From assembly GCA_034687125.1 (NCBI GenBank), contig JAQGBZ010000098.1, positions 62,001 to 126,000 of the forward strand: 64,000 bases of DNA, read 5' to 3'. The DNA comes from Neelides folsomi (Eukaryota > Arthropoda > Collembola > Neelipleona > Neelidae). The position numbers were made by a program, and so were the translations under genes. The notes below the pieces were generated by a model, which was given only the letters and a program-made list of their open reading frames with translations, searched no databases and was not told the origin of the DNA. Of this stretch, positions 14,062 to 28,700 are shown piece by piece (the first letter of the stretch is position 1; each line of letters begins with the position of its first letter).

Positions 14062-16018
14062 CTCGTATGAAGTGAAATGTATTATAAATATTATATTACT
14101 ATACAGTCTATTTGTATTATATTACTCGTAATCGTACTTGCATGCATATTGTACTATCACTACTCCATGTTTCTACTAGTTAGATAAATAATACTTATTT
14201 AAGCCAGGAGGGAATGAAATCGACCCTATTATGTGACCCATGTATAATGTATGCACTACGCACCTTCACTCCCTCAGCCACAGGCAATATTACGAGTTGG
14301 AATAAGTCTTTTTGACTAGGACAATATTTCAATGACAGTTTCTCCCATTTTATTATTCTCTCGTTGAGAAGAGAGAAAACAAATTTATTTGCATCATCTC
14401 CCGTCCCTCCGCTCACCCTCAGTTGTTTTGAAGTCTGGAATTCATAGAAAAGTCGGTTCGTATCTTCCAATGAATTATTATTATTTCTATGAAGTCAGCT
14501 CCTCAATGCGTTTGTCACATTTTCACATCATTATTATAGAAAGTTATATTTTTTAAAGCTTTGATATTTAATGTAAATTCCAGATACAGAAAGCCTTTAA
14601 CTACCTTAAATAGCTCCGTTAAAATATTGTTGAAACAAATGGATGAGATTGTATATGATCAAAATGATCACTAAACTACTTATATTATTACTTATACATA
14701 ATTATTTACAAATGCTCGATTCTTTATGAAAGACCGATGAACGATTCAAATGAGTGCAAATTAATATATTATTTATTAGGTTAGAAAATCATTTATACCT
14801 ACTTTAAAGTATGTTTTTTGTAAATGGTAAAAATGTTAGAAATTCTTTATTAATTAAAACTGTGCATATGTTTATATTGTTATTGCTGTGAAATGATTAT
14901 GATATTCTTAATGAATCTAATGACAAGTTATGAAGAAGGATTGTGGTTCATCAAGAATTCCTATATTTTATGTTTTAATCCGTTTACCTATACCTGAACT
15001 TTTCACTCTTTCTTTCCCAATAGAATTTCTTCTAAAGAAAAAGTCCACGTAAAGTAAATTACAGTTCTTTTCGGTGCAAGCTCGTAAAACTCATCTTGTG
15101 GTGGGTATTATATAAATATAGCTGTATAGAGTATGGAGTCCCAAAAGAATTTACAATTTTCCAGGTGGTTTATCCCGAGCGTAATAAACTAATGATTGCA
15201 TTGTTTGTTTTTAATTTTGTATGTTTTTGTTATTTTATTATTCTGAAAGAAAGTCGTGTGTCTTTGAGATTGGAATGAATATCCAAATACCCAACAAATT
15301 TCCATATTCATATATTATAAATATACTAACTTTGAATTACCTAATAGTATATTATGTTTGTATATTACATAGATCTCTGTAATCAACTTTGTGTATTATA
15401 AATGTTTATTTACTATTAATAATAATTATTTTATTGTTGAAACTGACAAAAGTACATCTGTAAATACAGTTTGATGATTTAAAATTGAGAATTCAATTCA
15501 TTTCTTCAATAATGATGCATTTGGGCCATTTCATATATTAATTAATTTAATCAATCATTAATTTTCAGCTATATCAGCTATAGTAGATATTTGTCTATTT
15601 TATATTATGTATTCAAACCCATTGAGCTAACTTTGATAGATCAAATAAATAATGAACTTGGGTTAACAATAAGAAAAATTCAAACCTATAAACTTATCAG
15701 TATAATATGACTATTGAAGCTATTCATTGGAAATGTTATTCGGTGGAACTCAAATTCCTAAACAAGAAAGCATGAAAATGATAAGGAAAGACGCCAATTC
15801 TAATTGGTAGGTTTCTTTACAATAATCTCATTTAAATATATTGATAACAGAGGTTGAAGGAACGAAGGTGATTGAAGAAGCTCCAGTTCTCTTTTAGGAC
15901 TCAGAGTCTTTCCATTGGCATCCATCTTGTGTTGAATTTCATACCTGGTAATTTCACATTCCAAATTTTCGATTTTGAATATTTAAGTTAATTGAAAGGG
16001 TTGAAAATAAAGGTTAAC
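14062..16018. other. Intergenic, CAP gene to peroxidase gene
   Basis: AT-rich sequence holding the CAP 3' UTR and the peroxidase promoter and 5' UTR. A 91-codon open frame on the minus strand at 14195-14470 lacks an ATG start and resembles nothing I know. I see no other feature. Confidence 0.5.
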
Positions 16019-19000
16019 ATGGGGATTTGGGATCCCGTGTCGTTGATTTTCCTCCTCGCCGTTCTCTCCACAACCATTGCAGTGAGCAATACCGATGGCT
16101 ACACCGTAGAAGAAACTTATCCAGAACACGAACATGTAACCGACTACGAATACGTTGACTCGGCCAAAGATGACGAAAGCCCGACGAGTATTTCTGAAAG
16201 TGTAAGTCGGTTTATTTGCTAATTAATTGCATGAGAGATTGAGACGAGGGTCCGCCCTTAACATCAATTTTTGTTTAAAATTGTAAAGTATCGAGGAAAA
16301 AGAGGCGTGAAGAGTGGCTACAAAGGTCATTTGGGATATTATCAGTGTTCGGGACCTGAAGGACTTCCGGGATCTTGCAGACCATTGGCCACGTGTGCTC
16401 AGTACTATGCGACTCAGGACCATTACGAATACGACAAGTCAACTTACTACAAATCCTGCGTCTATGGATATGGCTACAAGGGCGTCTGCTGTCCTGATAT
16501 CTACTACACTGGTAACAAAATGGCTTATCAATTTCAATTTTTGCATCTTCATCAACGAATTGAAATATCTGTAGAATTTTTCTTATGTCTACTTTTCTAC
16601 TTAAATTAAGATTTTCATCTTAAAATACAGAGTTAATTTCCATTAGTTAAGTTAAAATGGAGTGTTAAAATGGAATGTTTAAAAAATATTTTAATTCTTA
16701 AGGTCGTAAACGCTTCATCATCAATTACGATCCCAAAAAGTACGGCTATGACTTTAAATACAACAAATTGAGTCCAGATGCGATTGAGAAAGCCGTGGCA
16801 TATGCACTTGCCTATTGGGAAAAGAATTTTGAACATGATGATCATCATGGGCGCGGAGAGGATCATGATTCTTATTGGGGTAATGGAGTCGTTCCAACTG
16901 AATACAAAAGGAATTTGAAGAATCGAGGAGATTTGGGATATATTTTAGCCCTCATTGCTAAATATTTAAAAAAAGAGTAATTAACAAACTTTTTCATTTT
17001 TCAAAGAATAATTTAATATTATCACGCTGAAATTGGGGACGAATTCTTAAATATATGGTTCTATAATGTATGTTTCTCTTTCAGATATAATTACAAGCCA
17101 GAGTCAATTTATTCCGGTTCAGGAGGTTTGAAAATGAGCGATTATATCAAATACCTTCCAGCCAAATTCCACCAATATTGTACTGAGGAAGTTAAATGCT
17201 ATCCTTCAAAATACCGAACGCTTGATGGAACATGCAATAATGTTAAACATCCAACTTGGGGCAGTTTGTACAGTCCGCTTGGTAGAGTTATTATTCCAAA
17301 GTAAGTCAATAAGTCAATATTCCTTTCTTCTTAACAAAAGATCCCCATTTAATTGTAATATTGATATGATTAATGTATTAATGATTAAAGAATTCATTCA
17401 TTCGTTTCAAAGGTACGCCGACGGAATTTATGAACCCAAACGAGCTCAAGACGGTGGTTATCTCCCAAATACAAGGAAACTTCGAACTCATGTCCTTCCA
17501 GACAAGAGCAAAGAATTTAAATCAGTCAATGTTCTTTACATAAACCATGGACAGTTCGTGACCCACGATGTTGTCGCTACAGTTTTCTACCAGACTCATA
17601 ATGGATCCTTTTTCGACTGCTGTGACGGTTTTCGTGGTCATCATAAGGAAGTGAGTGAAAAATGCTACACACTGGACGTAAAGGGAGATCAATTCTATGG
17701 CAAACACAAGCAGAATTGTCTCAACATGGCGAGATCCATGTTCGGTCCTTCTTATGGCTGTTCAGTCGGATATGCTTCACAGGTATGTTTTCACCATGCT
17801 ATGTTCTTAGATTTAGATAAATTTAGAATAAAGAGAGATATAAAAGATAATTTCCACTATGGAGTCTGAATAAGTTAGAAGAAAGATAGTGGAGGTGGAG
17901 GTCGAAAACACTCCAATTTGAATATTTTTTCACAAGTCCCTTTACTACCTTTATTTAATATACATTCCATTTCCTCTCTTTCTCTAAGTTTCGTAAAACT
18001 ATTTGTAGAAGGCTAAAGATGGAAATATTCATTGTCAAGATTAAAGAGGAAATGGCTTGTAATCGATGATAAAATGACCTTCTTTTCTTAGATCAACTAC
18101 CAGTCGCATTTCCATGATTGCTCACTCGTTTACGGCAAAAATAAAACTGATAGTGACAGCTTAAGAACCAAACATTCCGGATTGTTGCAACTGACCAAAG
18201 TTGATACAGAGTATTACCTGAAAGTAGATAAAGATGCTGAGTGTTTCAAAGCTGCTGGAAATTTCTGCATGTCTTCAGGTGACTTGCGAACATGCATTCA
18301 ACCCGGTGTCACCGTTGTACAAACAATTGCCGCAAGGTATCATAACTTCTGTGCCAAAAAGCTCGCAAAACTCAATCCGTATTGGAATGATGAGAAACTG
18401 TTCCAAGAGGCCCGAAGAATCGTCATTGCTGTCTATCAACATATTACCTATTCTGAATATCTTCCTATTAGTCTTGGTAAGTAAAAATCTAAAATTCCAA
18501 TTAACACACTTCTACTAATATGTTCCATATTCCATGCTTGTTGTATTTGTGAATTTTCTTTAATTATTTTTTAATTTATAGGATGGAAGTTCATGAAAGA
18601 TTTTGGATTACTTCCGGTGACAAAAGGATATTCGTATGATTATGATCCACATGCAAATCCATGGGTTTACGCCGAGTTCAGCGCAGCAGCTTTCCGAGAT
18701 CACACTTCTGTCTACGGGAACATGACACTCGTTGATGAAACTTACAAGATTAAACGAATAGTCAAATTGGAGAATTTATACAACGACCCGAGCATATTTA
18801 AAGATCACAAAAACTTCAACCATCTTCTTCGAGGCATGATCTATTCAGACAAAAGAGACAACGACAACTTATACGACTCAGCTGTAAGAAACAAATTAAA
18901 ATTAAAATTCCTTAGACTTGAATCAAATAAAAATTTAGAATTACGAGCATTGAATTTCAAAAAATTCATTAATTCCAGATAAGTGACTATCTCCTGAAGG

Positions 19001-19764
19001 ATAAAAGACATTTCGGTCTTGATCTCCCTTCTTTCAACATCAAGCGAGGAAGAGAATACGGACTTGGGTCTTACAATGATTACCGGTATCTCTGCGGGTT
19101 GCCAATTGCCAAAAAATGGGAAGACTTCCATGATACAATCAACGTTGATGTGAGGAGAAAGCTGGGCTTTAATTGTTATTTCATGGCATTTTATGGTATT
19201 TAAGATATTTCCTTAAATGTATGGTAGATTGTGACGAAGATGAAGGAGATCTACAAATATGTTTACGACGTGGATGCATATACGGGAATGGCTTCAGAGC
19301 GACCGGTGAAGGATTCATTATTTGGCCCAACTGCATGGTGCATAATTGGCTACCAATTCCAAAAGCTCAAATTCGGAGACAGATTCTTCTACGACCGCGG
19401 AGGTTACCAAGGCGCATTCACGCTTGGTAAGTTATTTGGCTCTTTTCCTAACAATGCAACCTTGTATGATGAAAATAGAGCCTATTGATCTTTAATCCAT
19501 TCCTACTCTTTTAAGCTCAATTGGATCAAATCAGACAAATGTCAATGGCTGCTCTGCTTTGTTCGGTGACTGGATTGGAAAAGGTTCCGGTCTTTGCATT
19601 CAGAACTATCTCAAATGGGTAATTAAATTAAATTTTCATTTGGCTCTTTAACCAACTTCATTTAATTAATCCCATTTATCTTGTCCAGAAATCCTCTTGT
19701 TTACTGTGATGACTATGAGAAGATTCCCCGACTTCACTTTGGACCTTGGAAGGCTAAATATTAA
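16019..19764 (+). CDS. Secreted clip-domain / animal heme peroxidase protein with atypical heme pocket
   Basis: Eleven exons: 16019-16201, 16289-16511, 16703-16976, 17085-17300, 17413-17782, 18092-18476, 18582-18883, 18979-19149, 19228-19426, 19516-19618, 19689-19764, joining in phase to 833 aa. The ATG at 16019 opens a clear signal peptide. Residues 81-129 hold six cysteines (81, 91, 97, 118, 128, 129) in clip-domain order. From about residue 227 it is an animal heme peroxidase: RTLDGTCNN near 271, YADGIYEPKRAQDGG near 300, GQFVTHD at 345-351, SGDLR at 484-488, FQEARRIVIAVYQHITYSEYLP, and a C-terminal LLCSVTGLEKV. The distal His350, Ca-binding Asp351 and Arg488 are present. The acidic residues that ester-link heme in mammalian peroxidases are Thr349 and Ile491 here, and the AFRFGH proximal motif reads AFRDH. 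It is probably peroxinectin-like in immunity or matrix, with catalytic activity uncertain. Confidence 0.9.
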
Positions 19765-22549
19765 AATCAATAGAGTAGTAAGACCATTTAATACGACGTC
19801 GGTGATGACATAAATATATATTCAAATTATAACTTTTTGTTAAAGATTGTTACGAGTTTCAATAAAGTTCACAAATAGATTTTTTCCATTTTATTAATTA
19901 TCGTTAAGCATGTTCATACTATCATACTTATAACATCCATACATCGTACACTTATGTATTTATAAGATGGTGTACTTATACCTACTCGGCATACTATACA
20001 TACTATCTGTATTTACTGGCACTTATAGAACTACTACATAATAATAACTACTAACTTTGTGTGAATTTTCAATCATAAAGTTAAATGAGATTAAGTAAAA
20101 CTTCACATACTTAATTACATTTTCACAACATGGTAAAATATATTCAAGTAAAAACTGTAAGTTAGGAATTTTTATGTTCTCCGAACCATTTAGCAGTTTA
20201 GAATAAAATAAGGTGCATCTAAGTATGTACGCAAATACAAATAACATTAATTTTTATAATCGAGAATTGGCTATTCAAAAAATTATTATTTTAAATTTTT
20301 ATTCAACATTTATATTATAACGAAATGGTTACCTGATCCATTAATCCATAGTGCTCTATGTTATAACGTCAAGTAGAATAAAAAATAATTAATTAACATA
20401 TTCTCAACAACATCAATTAACAGTATTGTATTCATCTACTTCTATTTCTAGGTATAAGATTACAATATCATATACATATGCATGTCACCTACTTATTACA
20501 GGGTGTGTCAAAAGTTGCTCTTTTTTATATGGTTGTCCAAGTAAAAAAGAAAGCACATTTTGACGCACCCTGTATAATACAACAGATTAATTATAATTTA
20601 TAATCTATACTTCATGTGTTTTATTAAGTTTAATTAAGTATCCGTCTTACAATTAGTGCATAGTAAGTATAGTTTAATATAAACATTAATCTAATTTCTA
20701 TATTGCATGGTATGCGTTATTGTTAGACCAAAATTGTTCACTTATTAAGCAGTAATAAATATTGAATTAAAATATATTATATTTCATTATTCTTAAAATT
20801 TATACGGTTGAAATGAACAATTGGCGATATTTACGGGAATCGGAACTAAAGACACTGATTGACAGATAATATCATCTAGATTAGTACTCATATATTACAT
20901 AGGTACAAACATGCTTTACATTACGAGACTATAGCGTGCAGCAAATTATTATTTATTTCTTCTTCACTGGAGCAAGAGCTACGTTTTAGATTGGGCAAAC
21001 TCACCAATCTTTATAAATTATTGCCTCTTTGGCTTATTTTATTGTTTTGACGTTTTGGCCCAAAATAATTAATCTTGTTTGGTCCGTGTGAAATAAAATT
21101 TCTTTTTAATTACGAAATCAATTTCTATTATTTACTCCTCATTTCAACACTCAATACAATATAAAAATTTTGCAGCCTCAGTATTAGCAATAAATAAAGG
21201 TGTTGATTGTTCAGAGATACATAATCATATAGATTAGTCTAATTACTTTTATGAGTTTTCAAAGATATGTATAATATCTACTCTATCTCATAATGTAAGC
21301 ATTATAATATGCGAATGCTCAATTACAAATATTGTAATGATATTTGAAGTTAAGTTGCAAATTACACACATGCTTGTTCGACATCCAAATGTAGCCCTAA
21401 AGACTTATAGGATGAGTGCAGAATTGTGAAGATCCGTTATTTATAATACATACTACAACACGCGAAAGTGAGATGGGAAATTACACTATTGTACAATACA
21501 TAAACACATAGCACTTCTAGTTTATTGTATTGCCTGAAAACACGAACTCTTGTCTTGTACCTGTACGTATTTAACAAATGAACAAGAAGATTTTATCTGT
21601 ATTTATATTAAACATACAAATTATGTAGGTATGTGTAATGATGTAATGTGTAGCAAGGTATCTAATTGTAAGTACTAAATATCTAAATGGTATACATATT
21701 TGAATATTTGCCTAAGAATTTCATTAAAATCGAATTATTTAGGATAACTTCTTCGATTACACTTTAATCGTTAAAGCCCATATGATGTAAGGGTATGTAT
21801 TAAGTGATAATGTATACAGAATACAAGTGTGATTAGTGATTATATACACAAGTGGTTATCTTTGCCAAACTCACCCCTATTTTTTAGAGAAAGAGTAATA
21901 TTGTACTAAAATTACCTAGTACTATGTTAATTTAAAGCATTTGACCTAAAAGCTAGTAAGTATAAGTTATGATAAAGATTTAATTTTTAATTACTCAAAT
22001 TTTAATAGATACTTCAATATTTGCACATCATAATTTCATGAATTTGTGCGATTTTACATAATTTATAGGTATGTATGTAGTTAGTAAGTGTACATTTTTC
22101 CGTTGAACCCATACAGTTCATCAATGTTATTTTTATTCAAAGAAGCAATGCTTATTTTAATTTAAAAGATCCATATTATAATTATGATTAAATAAAAATA
22201 GTGGCAATGTAATGAAATAATATGACAATATTTTCTTCTCACAGAAGTGATTTATTTACGCTAATAGATAGAAGGAATAAAGACATCTCACAGTATACTT
22301 ATAGATATTTATAGAGCACTATGAATTAGGATTTTGAGAATTTCACTACCATGAAATATTAATACTTATGCTTACTAAGGATAAAGTACTTTATTATCTA
22401 CTTGTCGTTAGTAATACTTATATATGCCGCATTTTTCCTACATTTTTCACATCTAGAAATACTACTCATGCTTGTCTACAAATTTCCCAATAAGCTGAAT
22501 AACACTGGTTTACGGGAGAGTCTAGTTGAATTGAATTGAATCGCGAGGC
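19765..22549. other. Intergenic, convergent peroxidase and calexcitin 3' ends
   Basis: AT-rich. AATAAA at 19861-19866, about 100 bases after the peroxidase stop, is a likely polyadenylation signal. The stretch contains one small MITE (20499-20572). No coding exon was found. Confidence 0.6.
20499..20572. mobile_element. Short mariner-type MITE (74 bp)
   Basis: The left end reads CAGGGTGTGTCAAAA. The right end, reverse-complemented, reads CAGGGTGCGTCAAAA. Both are flanked by TA. The CAGGGTG...CAAAA end is the type seen on Tc1/mariner elements. Arms of about 28 bases leave only a short loop, so this is a foldback remnant with no coding capacity. Confidence 0.75.
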
Positions 22550-25500
22550 TTATGGGAAGCTTGTCTTGCCAAAGATGTTATTTCCAAGCGAGCTTCTGTC
22601 GTCGGAGAAAAAGAATTCCTTCCATAAGTTTGCGTAGTAATCTACGTCAACAATCACTTTCCCATTCTAAGAGCAAAATCATATTTCAAATTCTGAATTT
22701 CGACAGTTGACTTCGTTGTGCAAGACGATGTGCTTTAATGGAGAAAGGAATGGGAGAAGAATGCAATTACTTACCTTGGAAAGGATCTCGAATGCTTTGC
22801 GACTTTCCTCAGGATTAACTCCGAAGCTAGAGCACACGGCTGTGAACTCTTCTTCATCTATACATCCATCGCCTTAAGGAAAATAAAAACTTGGATTTAA
22901 GTCATTTTTCAAACATATTCTTAGCCTTTATGAAATTCCAACATTCAATTTTTAAAGTAGAAAAGAATTTCTATTTAATTTTTAATATTTTTCAAAGTGA
23001 CTCACATACTTCCTTAACATTTATAAACTCTCCCTCAAAGAATTTAAAATTATCTTCATAGTTGTAAACTTGTTAATATATTTAAGTTATTCAAATGAAA
23101 CCAAATGAAACCCTGAAGGCTATTTAAACGAAAATTAGCTTAAAAATAAACTTTCATCTAATTTAAAAAGAATCGATAGTTTAACAAAGAACTTTGCTAA
23201 CTTTGTTCAATAATAATTACACTTCAAAGATTTCAATTTTTCCACCATGCTGGTGTCAACTCCTCCACTGTGCTTTACTTTCCATTTCGTGGATAATATA
23301 CGCTTTGTTCAATTCTGACCAAGATTCCTAGCCCTAGAGATGAAAAGGGAAAACCCCTATAAAGCTGGTTCGGATTTGAAAAGAGATTTCTCAATGGTTT
23401 CGCTTATTGTCAAACCATGGTGGAAAATTAGGCCAGCCTCAAATGTGGTAAAAGCTCTTATATAAAAACCATTAGCTCAATAGTCTCACATCATCGTACG
23501 GATTACTCCCTTCATTTCCTAGAAGATTCTCTCCATTTCATTTGAAGAAGGAAATCTTTTCATACCCGATGTATCTTGAAGTTGAAACATGAAATTCATA
23601 TAAGCTTTCTGCCAATCCTCGCTCGTCGCTTGGTCCCACCATAAATTGCACCATTCCTCCCGGCTAACCTACTCACAAACTTTCATGTAGTAGAAGTAAA
23701 AGGACAAAACTCAATAAATATGATTACACGCAGGAGGAAGTCGGGAACTTGGAAATAAAAGCGAATTCTCTCACATTGTTCTCAAGCAGTACTCACCTGC
23801 TCGTCCTTATCTTGGTCTGCTTTAAGCCTGAGAGCTTCCCAGATCTCAAAGAATCGTTTCTTTGTATCGTGATATTTGGCTTCATCTCCAATCCATCCTC
23901 GAACACGGCAGATTTGCTATTGATCATACGCATTTAATTCAAAGCAAAAAATCCAATTTTTTCTTAATGTTCAAATTAAAACTTAAATATTAGTTTGTGA
24001 TTTGTGAGATACCCATACCTTTTATATTAGGTACATAAATTTTAATTTCGTAGCATTGTTGATATTAAAATTATATTGTCCTTTAAAATTTATGTATTTA
24101 CGTAACATGCACGCTCTTAATTAAGATCATGGAATCAATAGTTGATGTTTCGACCTACCGACCCTATTGTTAATACTCATAAATATCGTTATTTTAATTT
24201 GCTTATTTAATGAAATTATGTAATAATTAACTTCATTTTCATCGATTGTATGAATATTTGCGCTAGAATTATGAAATTATGGTACGCGTCGTAATTAGTG
24301 GAATAATTTTATAGAAATTCCTTATAATATACAGGTATGAATGTGAAATGCGTAATATTGGTATTATCTCCATGTATGTATACATATTTATATTTATCAT
24401 CCTGTATTTACCTATATATTTAGAATATCTGTATATCGTAGTACTCGTACATAGTATGTAATTGTAAGCAAATACTTGTACATATCCATAGAATATAGAT
24501 ATTACATGTATCGAGGTATGTACTCTCGATTATCCCTAACAATTAATGGTTGATGTTGACCGTAATGCAACTTTATGTTTACCCTGGTCATAAAAATCCT
24601 TTTAGTGAAATCGACAATCATCATTGAAGTGCTTTGATGCTTTTACAATTGTATTTATGTTTGTGATCATGTTTGTATCTCCACTCTGCTTGTAACTACT
24701 TGAGTTCGTATGTATGTATCATATACAAGTATGTAACGCATTTCAAAAAAGATAGTCATTTTCTTATCTTTAATCTATCGTAATACATACTATATTTATT
24801 TTATTGGGGGTAATACTTATCATGGGCAAAAGTATTTTATGGTATGTAAGTTGTAGGATTATACTACTATGCTATGTAACACACATTTATATAATATGCA
24901 TTTAGTCATCAATTAAAGGATAAATTTTAAATATTGTGTTCTTCTACATTATTATCAGTGATTAGAAATCTACGTATAGGGAGAGATTCCAAGAAGAAAG
25001 AGTTGAATTGGATAAAGAAATGAGGAAATAAAGACGATGTTAAATTTCAATTTTCAAGATCTTCAAGTTACATCCCATATATAAATAGAAAGTAGAAAGG
25101 AAAATGAACAGGAAGGGAAATATTTATCCAAAGAGAAAGGGAAATGGTAAATATTAAATGAGTTCTAAAAAGCTCTTTGCTCTTCCGCTCTTCTTGTTTC
25201 ATGAAAGATCCTCGGGTACGATTTCACAATGTTGGATACCTACTCCCAAATATTTATAGTTCTATGTTGTATGGCATATGTAAGTTCGAGGTTTACAAGA
25301 TGCACTAGGCAAACCCCTTAATCTACTAATTTAATGTTAGTAAGTCAGCCATCTAATGATAAGTCATGCTGTTTTGTTTTATATAATTATTTGAAATTTG
25401 ATATAAAAGTATATTTACTTTTGTTAATGCAATTTCTGCATGTTTAAATATTTAAGATATTTTGTATAAGAACACAATCATACAATTCAATATGTAACTA

Positions 25501-25765
25501 CCAAAATCTCAATAACTAGCTGATTTTATACTGTATCAATTTAATTAAAAATAAAAACAAAATATCTTACGTCAACGGCTAATTCAAAGTCCTTAGCTTC
25601 AATGGTTCCACTTCCATTCACGTCTATAAATAAAAAATTGTCAGAATTCAATTTATCTGAGAGATATTATGATTATGTATGCAAAAATTTTTATATTTTG
25701 ATCTTACCGAAAAAACGATCGAAGACAAAATAAAGCTTTTGCTTGCGAAATTCGGAAACTGGCAT
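22550..25765 (-). CDS. Calexcitin-type sarcoplasmic calcium-binding protein (EF-hand)
   Basis: Six coding exons on the minus strand: 25765-25708, 25623-25571, 23916-23797, 23668-23566, 22872-22775, 22666-22550. They join in phase to 182 aa, the usual size of this family. EF-hand loops: DVNGSGTIEAKD (residues 20-31), DQDKDEQVSREE (71-82) and DTSGDGCIDEEE (109-120). The fourth site (around NGKVIVDVDYY) is degenerate. Other family marks are FELAVDQICRVRGW after loop 1 and the C-terminal LWKEFFFSDD...GNNIFGKTSFP. Calexcitins bind Ca2+ in the cytosol of neurons and muscle and can modulate potassium and ryanodine channels in molluscs. The ATG lies directly after a TTTCAG 3' splice site, so a non-coding first exon lies upstream, beyond 25765. 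The intron between exons 2 and 3 is about 1.65 kb. The family call is firm; calexcitin rather than generic SCP is likely. Confidence 0.92.
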
Positions 25766-28700
25766 CTGAAATGACAAAAGTTCACTCAATTTTAATTAAA
25801 TGTGAAAGTAAATTTTTAGATCAAACAACAAGAAATATAATATTACCCTACTTTAAAGTTTAATTAGTATAATTTGCAAATTTTTTAAGTCCGTTGTTTG
25901 AATCAATCTATACAGTTTGTTGGAACTCTTATTTATATGAGTTTGAATTTTCATTTTTAAAAACTTTCCATTGGGTCCAATAAAAGATGATTATGATAAA
26001 TGAATTTAGATGGATTTAAAGTTGTATAGCCTTTAATACATAAATTACGACATTACATTTTTATTTTATTGTTATTTGTATTAATATTTATGATATAAAA
26101 TTGATAATGGTATCAATCAAAGTACCCGTACTCAATGTACAGATACAAATTTTTACTGATATAAACGATAATTCAAGTTTATTATTATGTTATTTTTTGT
26201 GTTATTTTTATTTGTGCTTGTGCACTTTGAGAATACAACAATTAAAGTATAACAATATTAATTAAATTGTTAGTATTTGTATTGTGTAAATAAACAGAGA
26301 TAAGTAGTATCAATACCGAAAATATAAAAGTACACTTTTACTGCATTTCAACCTTCCAGCTAACTTTATTCAAAATTAAACTTCTTTTAAAAGGAAAATG
26401 AAAAATAAATAGTCGAGAACTTGAATTCTTTGTTTGAACAAACGGAAAACTTCTAACTTTCACTTACAAGAAGCTTAATAATGTAAAGACCCGAACTCTT
26501 TCCATCCATCAAATTCTTTATCCTCGAAAATTGTCCTTTCTTACAAAATTTGAGAATATATTGGTAAATACGATAATGTTTATCTTCATTGGACTATACA
26601 ATTTATTTCTAATATAAAACCCACCAATCTAATTAATACCCTATGTAATTAAGTCATTAATAATTTTGATTAAAATATCTGAGCCATGTGTTAATATAGG
26701 CAGATAATATAAATGATATACGGCACAGGATATAAAAACTAGCATCATCTAGTTGTACAACATTATTATTATATGGTACAGTATTTAAAGTATTATGGCT
26801 TAATCAAAACCTTGAATTTTTTGTAAGCTTGATAAATTACTTATTACTAATTACTAAATATTATTTTAAGTAATAAATTAGCCTTTTCGAATAATAAATT
26901 AAAAATATTGACATGATGACATATCTATAACGTTATAATTGTCTACTTATGCATGTGAGTACATAATAAAATGTAAGATATAATAAATATTATGTACTTT
27001 GTACCTGAAGCTTTTGGTATTAGGTAAACTTTTTTATCAATATTTTATATGCACCTACATACACCATTGTATTGTGGTTATAATATTTACAAATATTCTT
27101 ATTTCACAAATGAATTGCATGTTTTTGTAAAAGAAACTCCAATTAGTAATGTTTCTCACTTATTTATTTATAAGTATATAGGTAAGTAGTGGAATGTTTT
27201 GTGTGTGTATTTAGTTTAGGGAAGCTCACATGATTACTTATGTCATAGTGGAAGCTTTTGGGTAAAGAGAAGACAGTAAACTCATTTCTTTTTTTGGGGT
27301 CTAATTTAATTTCTCCTGATTGGATGAAAAAACGAGGCGGAATGAAACAAAAACATCCGACTAAATTGATTCTTCTCTATAACAAACAGATAATTTTTCT
27401 TTTATCGTAGCCAAAACTCGACAAAGAGTTAAAGAATGCATACAACTCATAGCCCTCATTTCCACTTTTTTCGTTTCATCGGAAGGTTTAAAAAGTTTTC
27501 GTTCTATTTAATTCTTAAAACAGAGATTGAAACTCTCGGCCCAACTTTGAAGATATCCTCCAAAGTAAAGCCTCGTACATGTTCCGTAATGTGATGAGGA
27601 TTCGGGCATTGAGGCGGAAATGAAAATGAGGTTATTCCGCTGAGTCTCCCAATTCCCAAACATGAAGAATATGTGTTAGTAAGTTCGGAGGAAGCTATTA
27701 GTTAGAGAGGCTCTGAACCTGAGCCTTGTGGATTTTAGACTTCAAGTTTCTAACCAACAGGTTACCCCAAGAGAAATAAAAATTCTATGACAAAAGCTCG
27801 ACTCTACCTTAAGCTCTACTCAACCATTGAAGGCATTCGGGGGAAAGGAAAGCGAAACAAAACAACCACGCATATTACTCTCATGGAGTAATGATCTAAT
27901 GTGAATCTCTCTCTATTTCCTACTTCAACCATCATGAAAATTAAGCTTCTCTCCAGCTCTAAAACTTCCCAGTTAATTTCATCTCATCCTGTTTCAATCT
28001 CGGTTATAGTCCCTATAATAAATTCATTTCTCCATGATTAAAATATGTTGTATGTGTAGAATTAAATTTGAATAAAACAACAAAAGGAATTGTATGTATT
28101 TCATATATGCTAGATTTATTCTCATTATATAAATTATTTCATTCAAACAGTTTCAGTTTGCTTAAAAGAAGCGAATCTTTAATTTTCTAATTCACTCTGC
28201 TATATATTAATAAAAAATATTACAAAAACAATTTGGTACAATAAAAAGCATAACTTACCAACCCAAATTATAATGTTCGTTCAACTTAAAGTATACCTAT
28301 CTTTTACTATTACATTAATAATTAAATATTACATTATACTGTATCTGTTATACTAATACACGCATCACGCTTGCGATTGGAATGTTTATGTTTACATTGA
28401 AAATATGTAGAAATACCTAAAATAATCTTATTTTGAAAGTTAATGAATTAAGTATATTTAAATAATTCTTATTTACATGATGTAATAAAGATCTAAAATA
28501 TATTTTAGCAAAATTTGAAACCACTTGTATTTTATGGTAACTTTGAAGCAAATGTCGAAATGGGTTATCTTAACAATATCAGTACCGTATTTATGTATTC
28601 AAGAATGCCCAATAAATTCTTAACAATTTCTCTTACATACATCAACATGTCTTTGGCTAATACCTTACAAATAAGTATGGTAAACCAATTTCCTTATATT

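Noticed and set aside
14195-14470. 91-codon open frame, minus strand, after the CAP gene
   Set aside because: No ATG start, no known motif, and no splice context; open frames of this size occur by chance.
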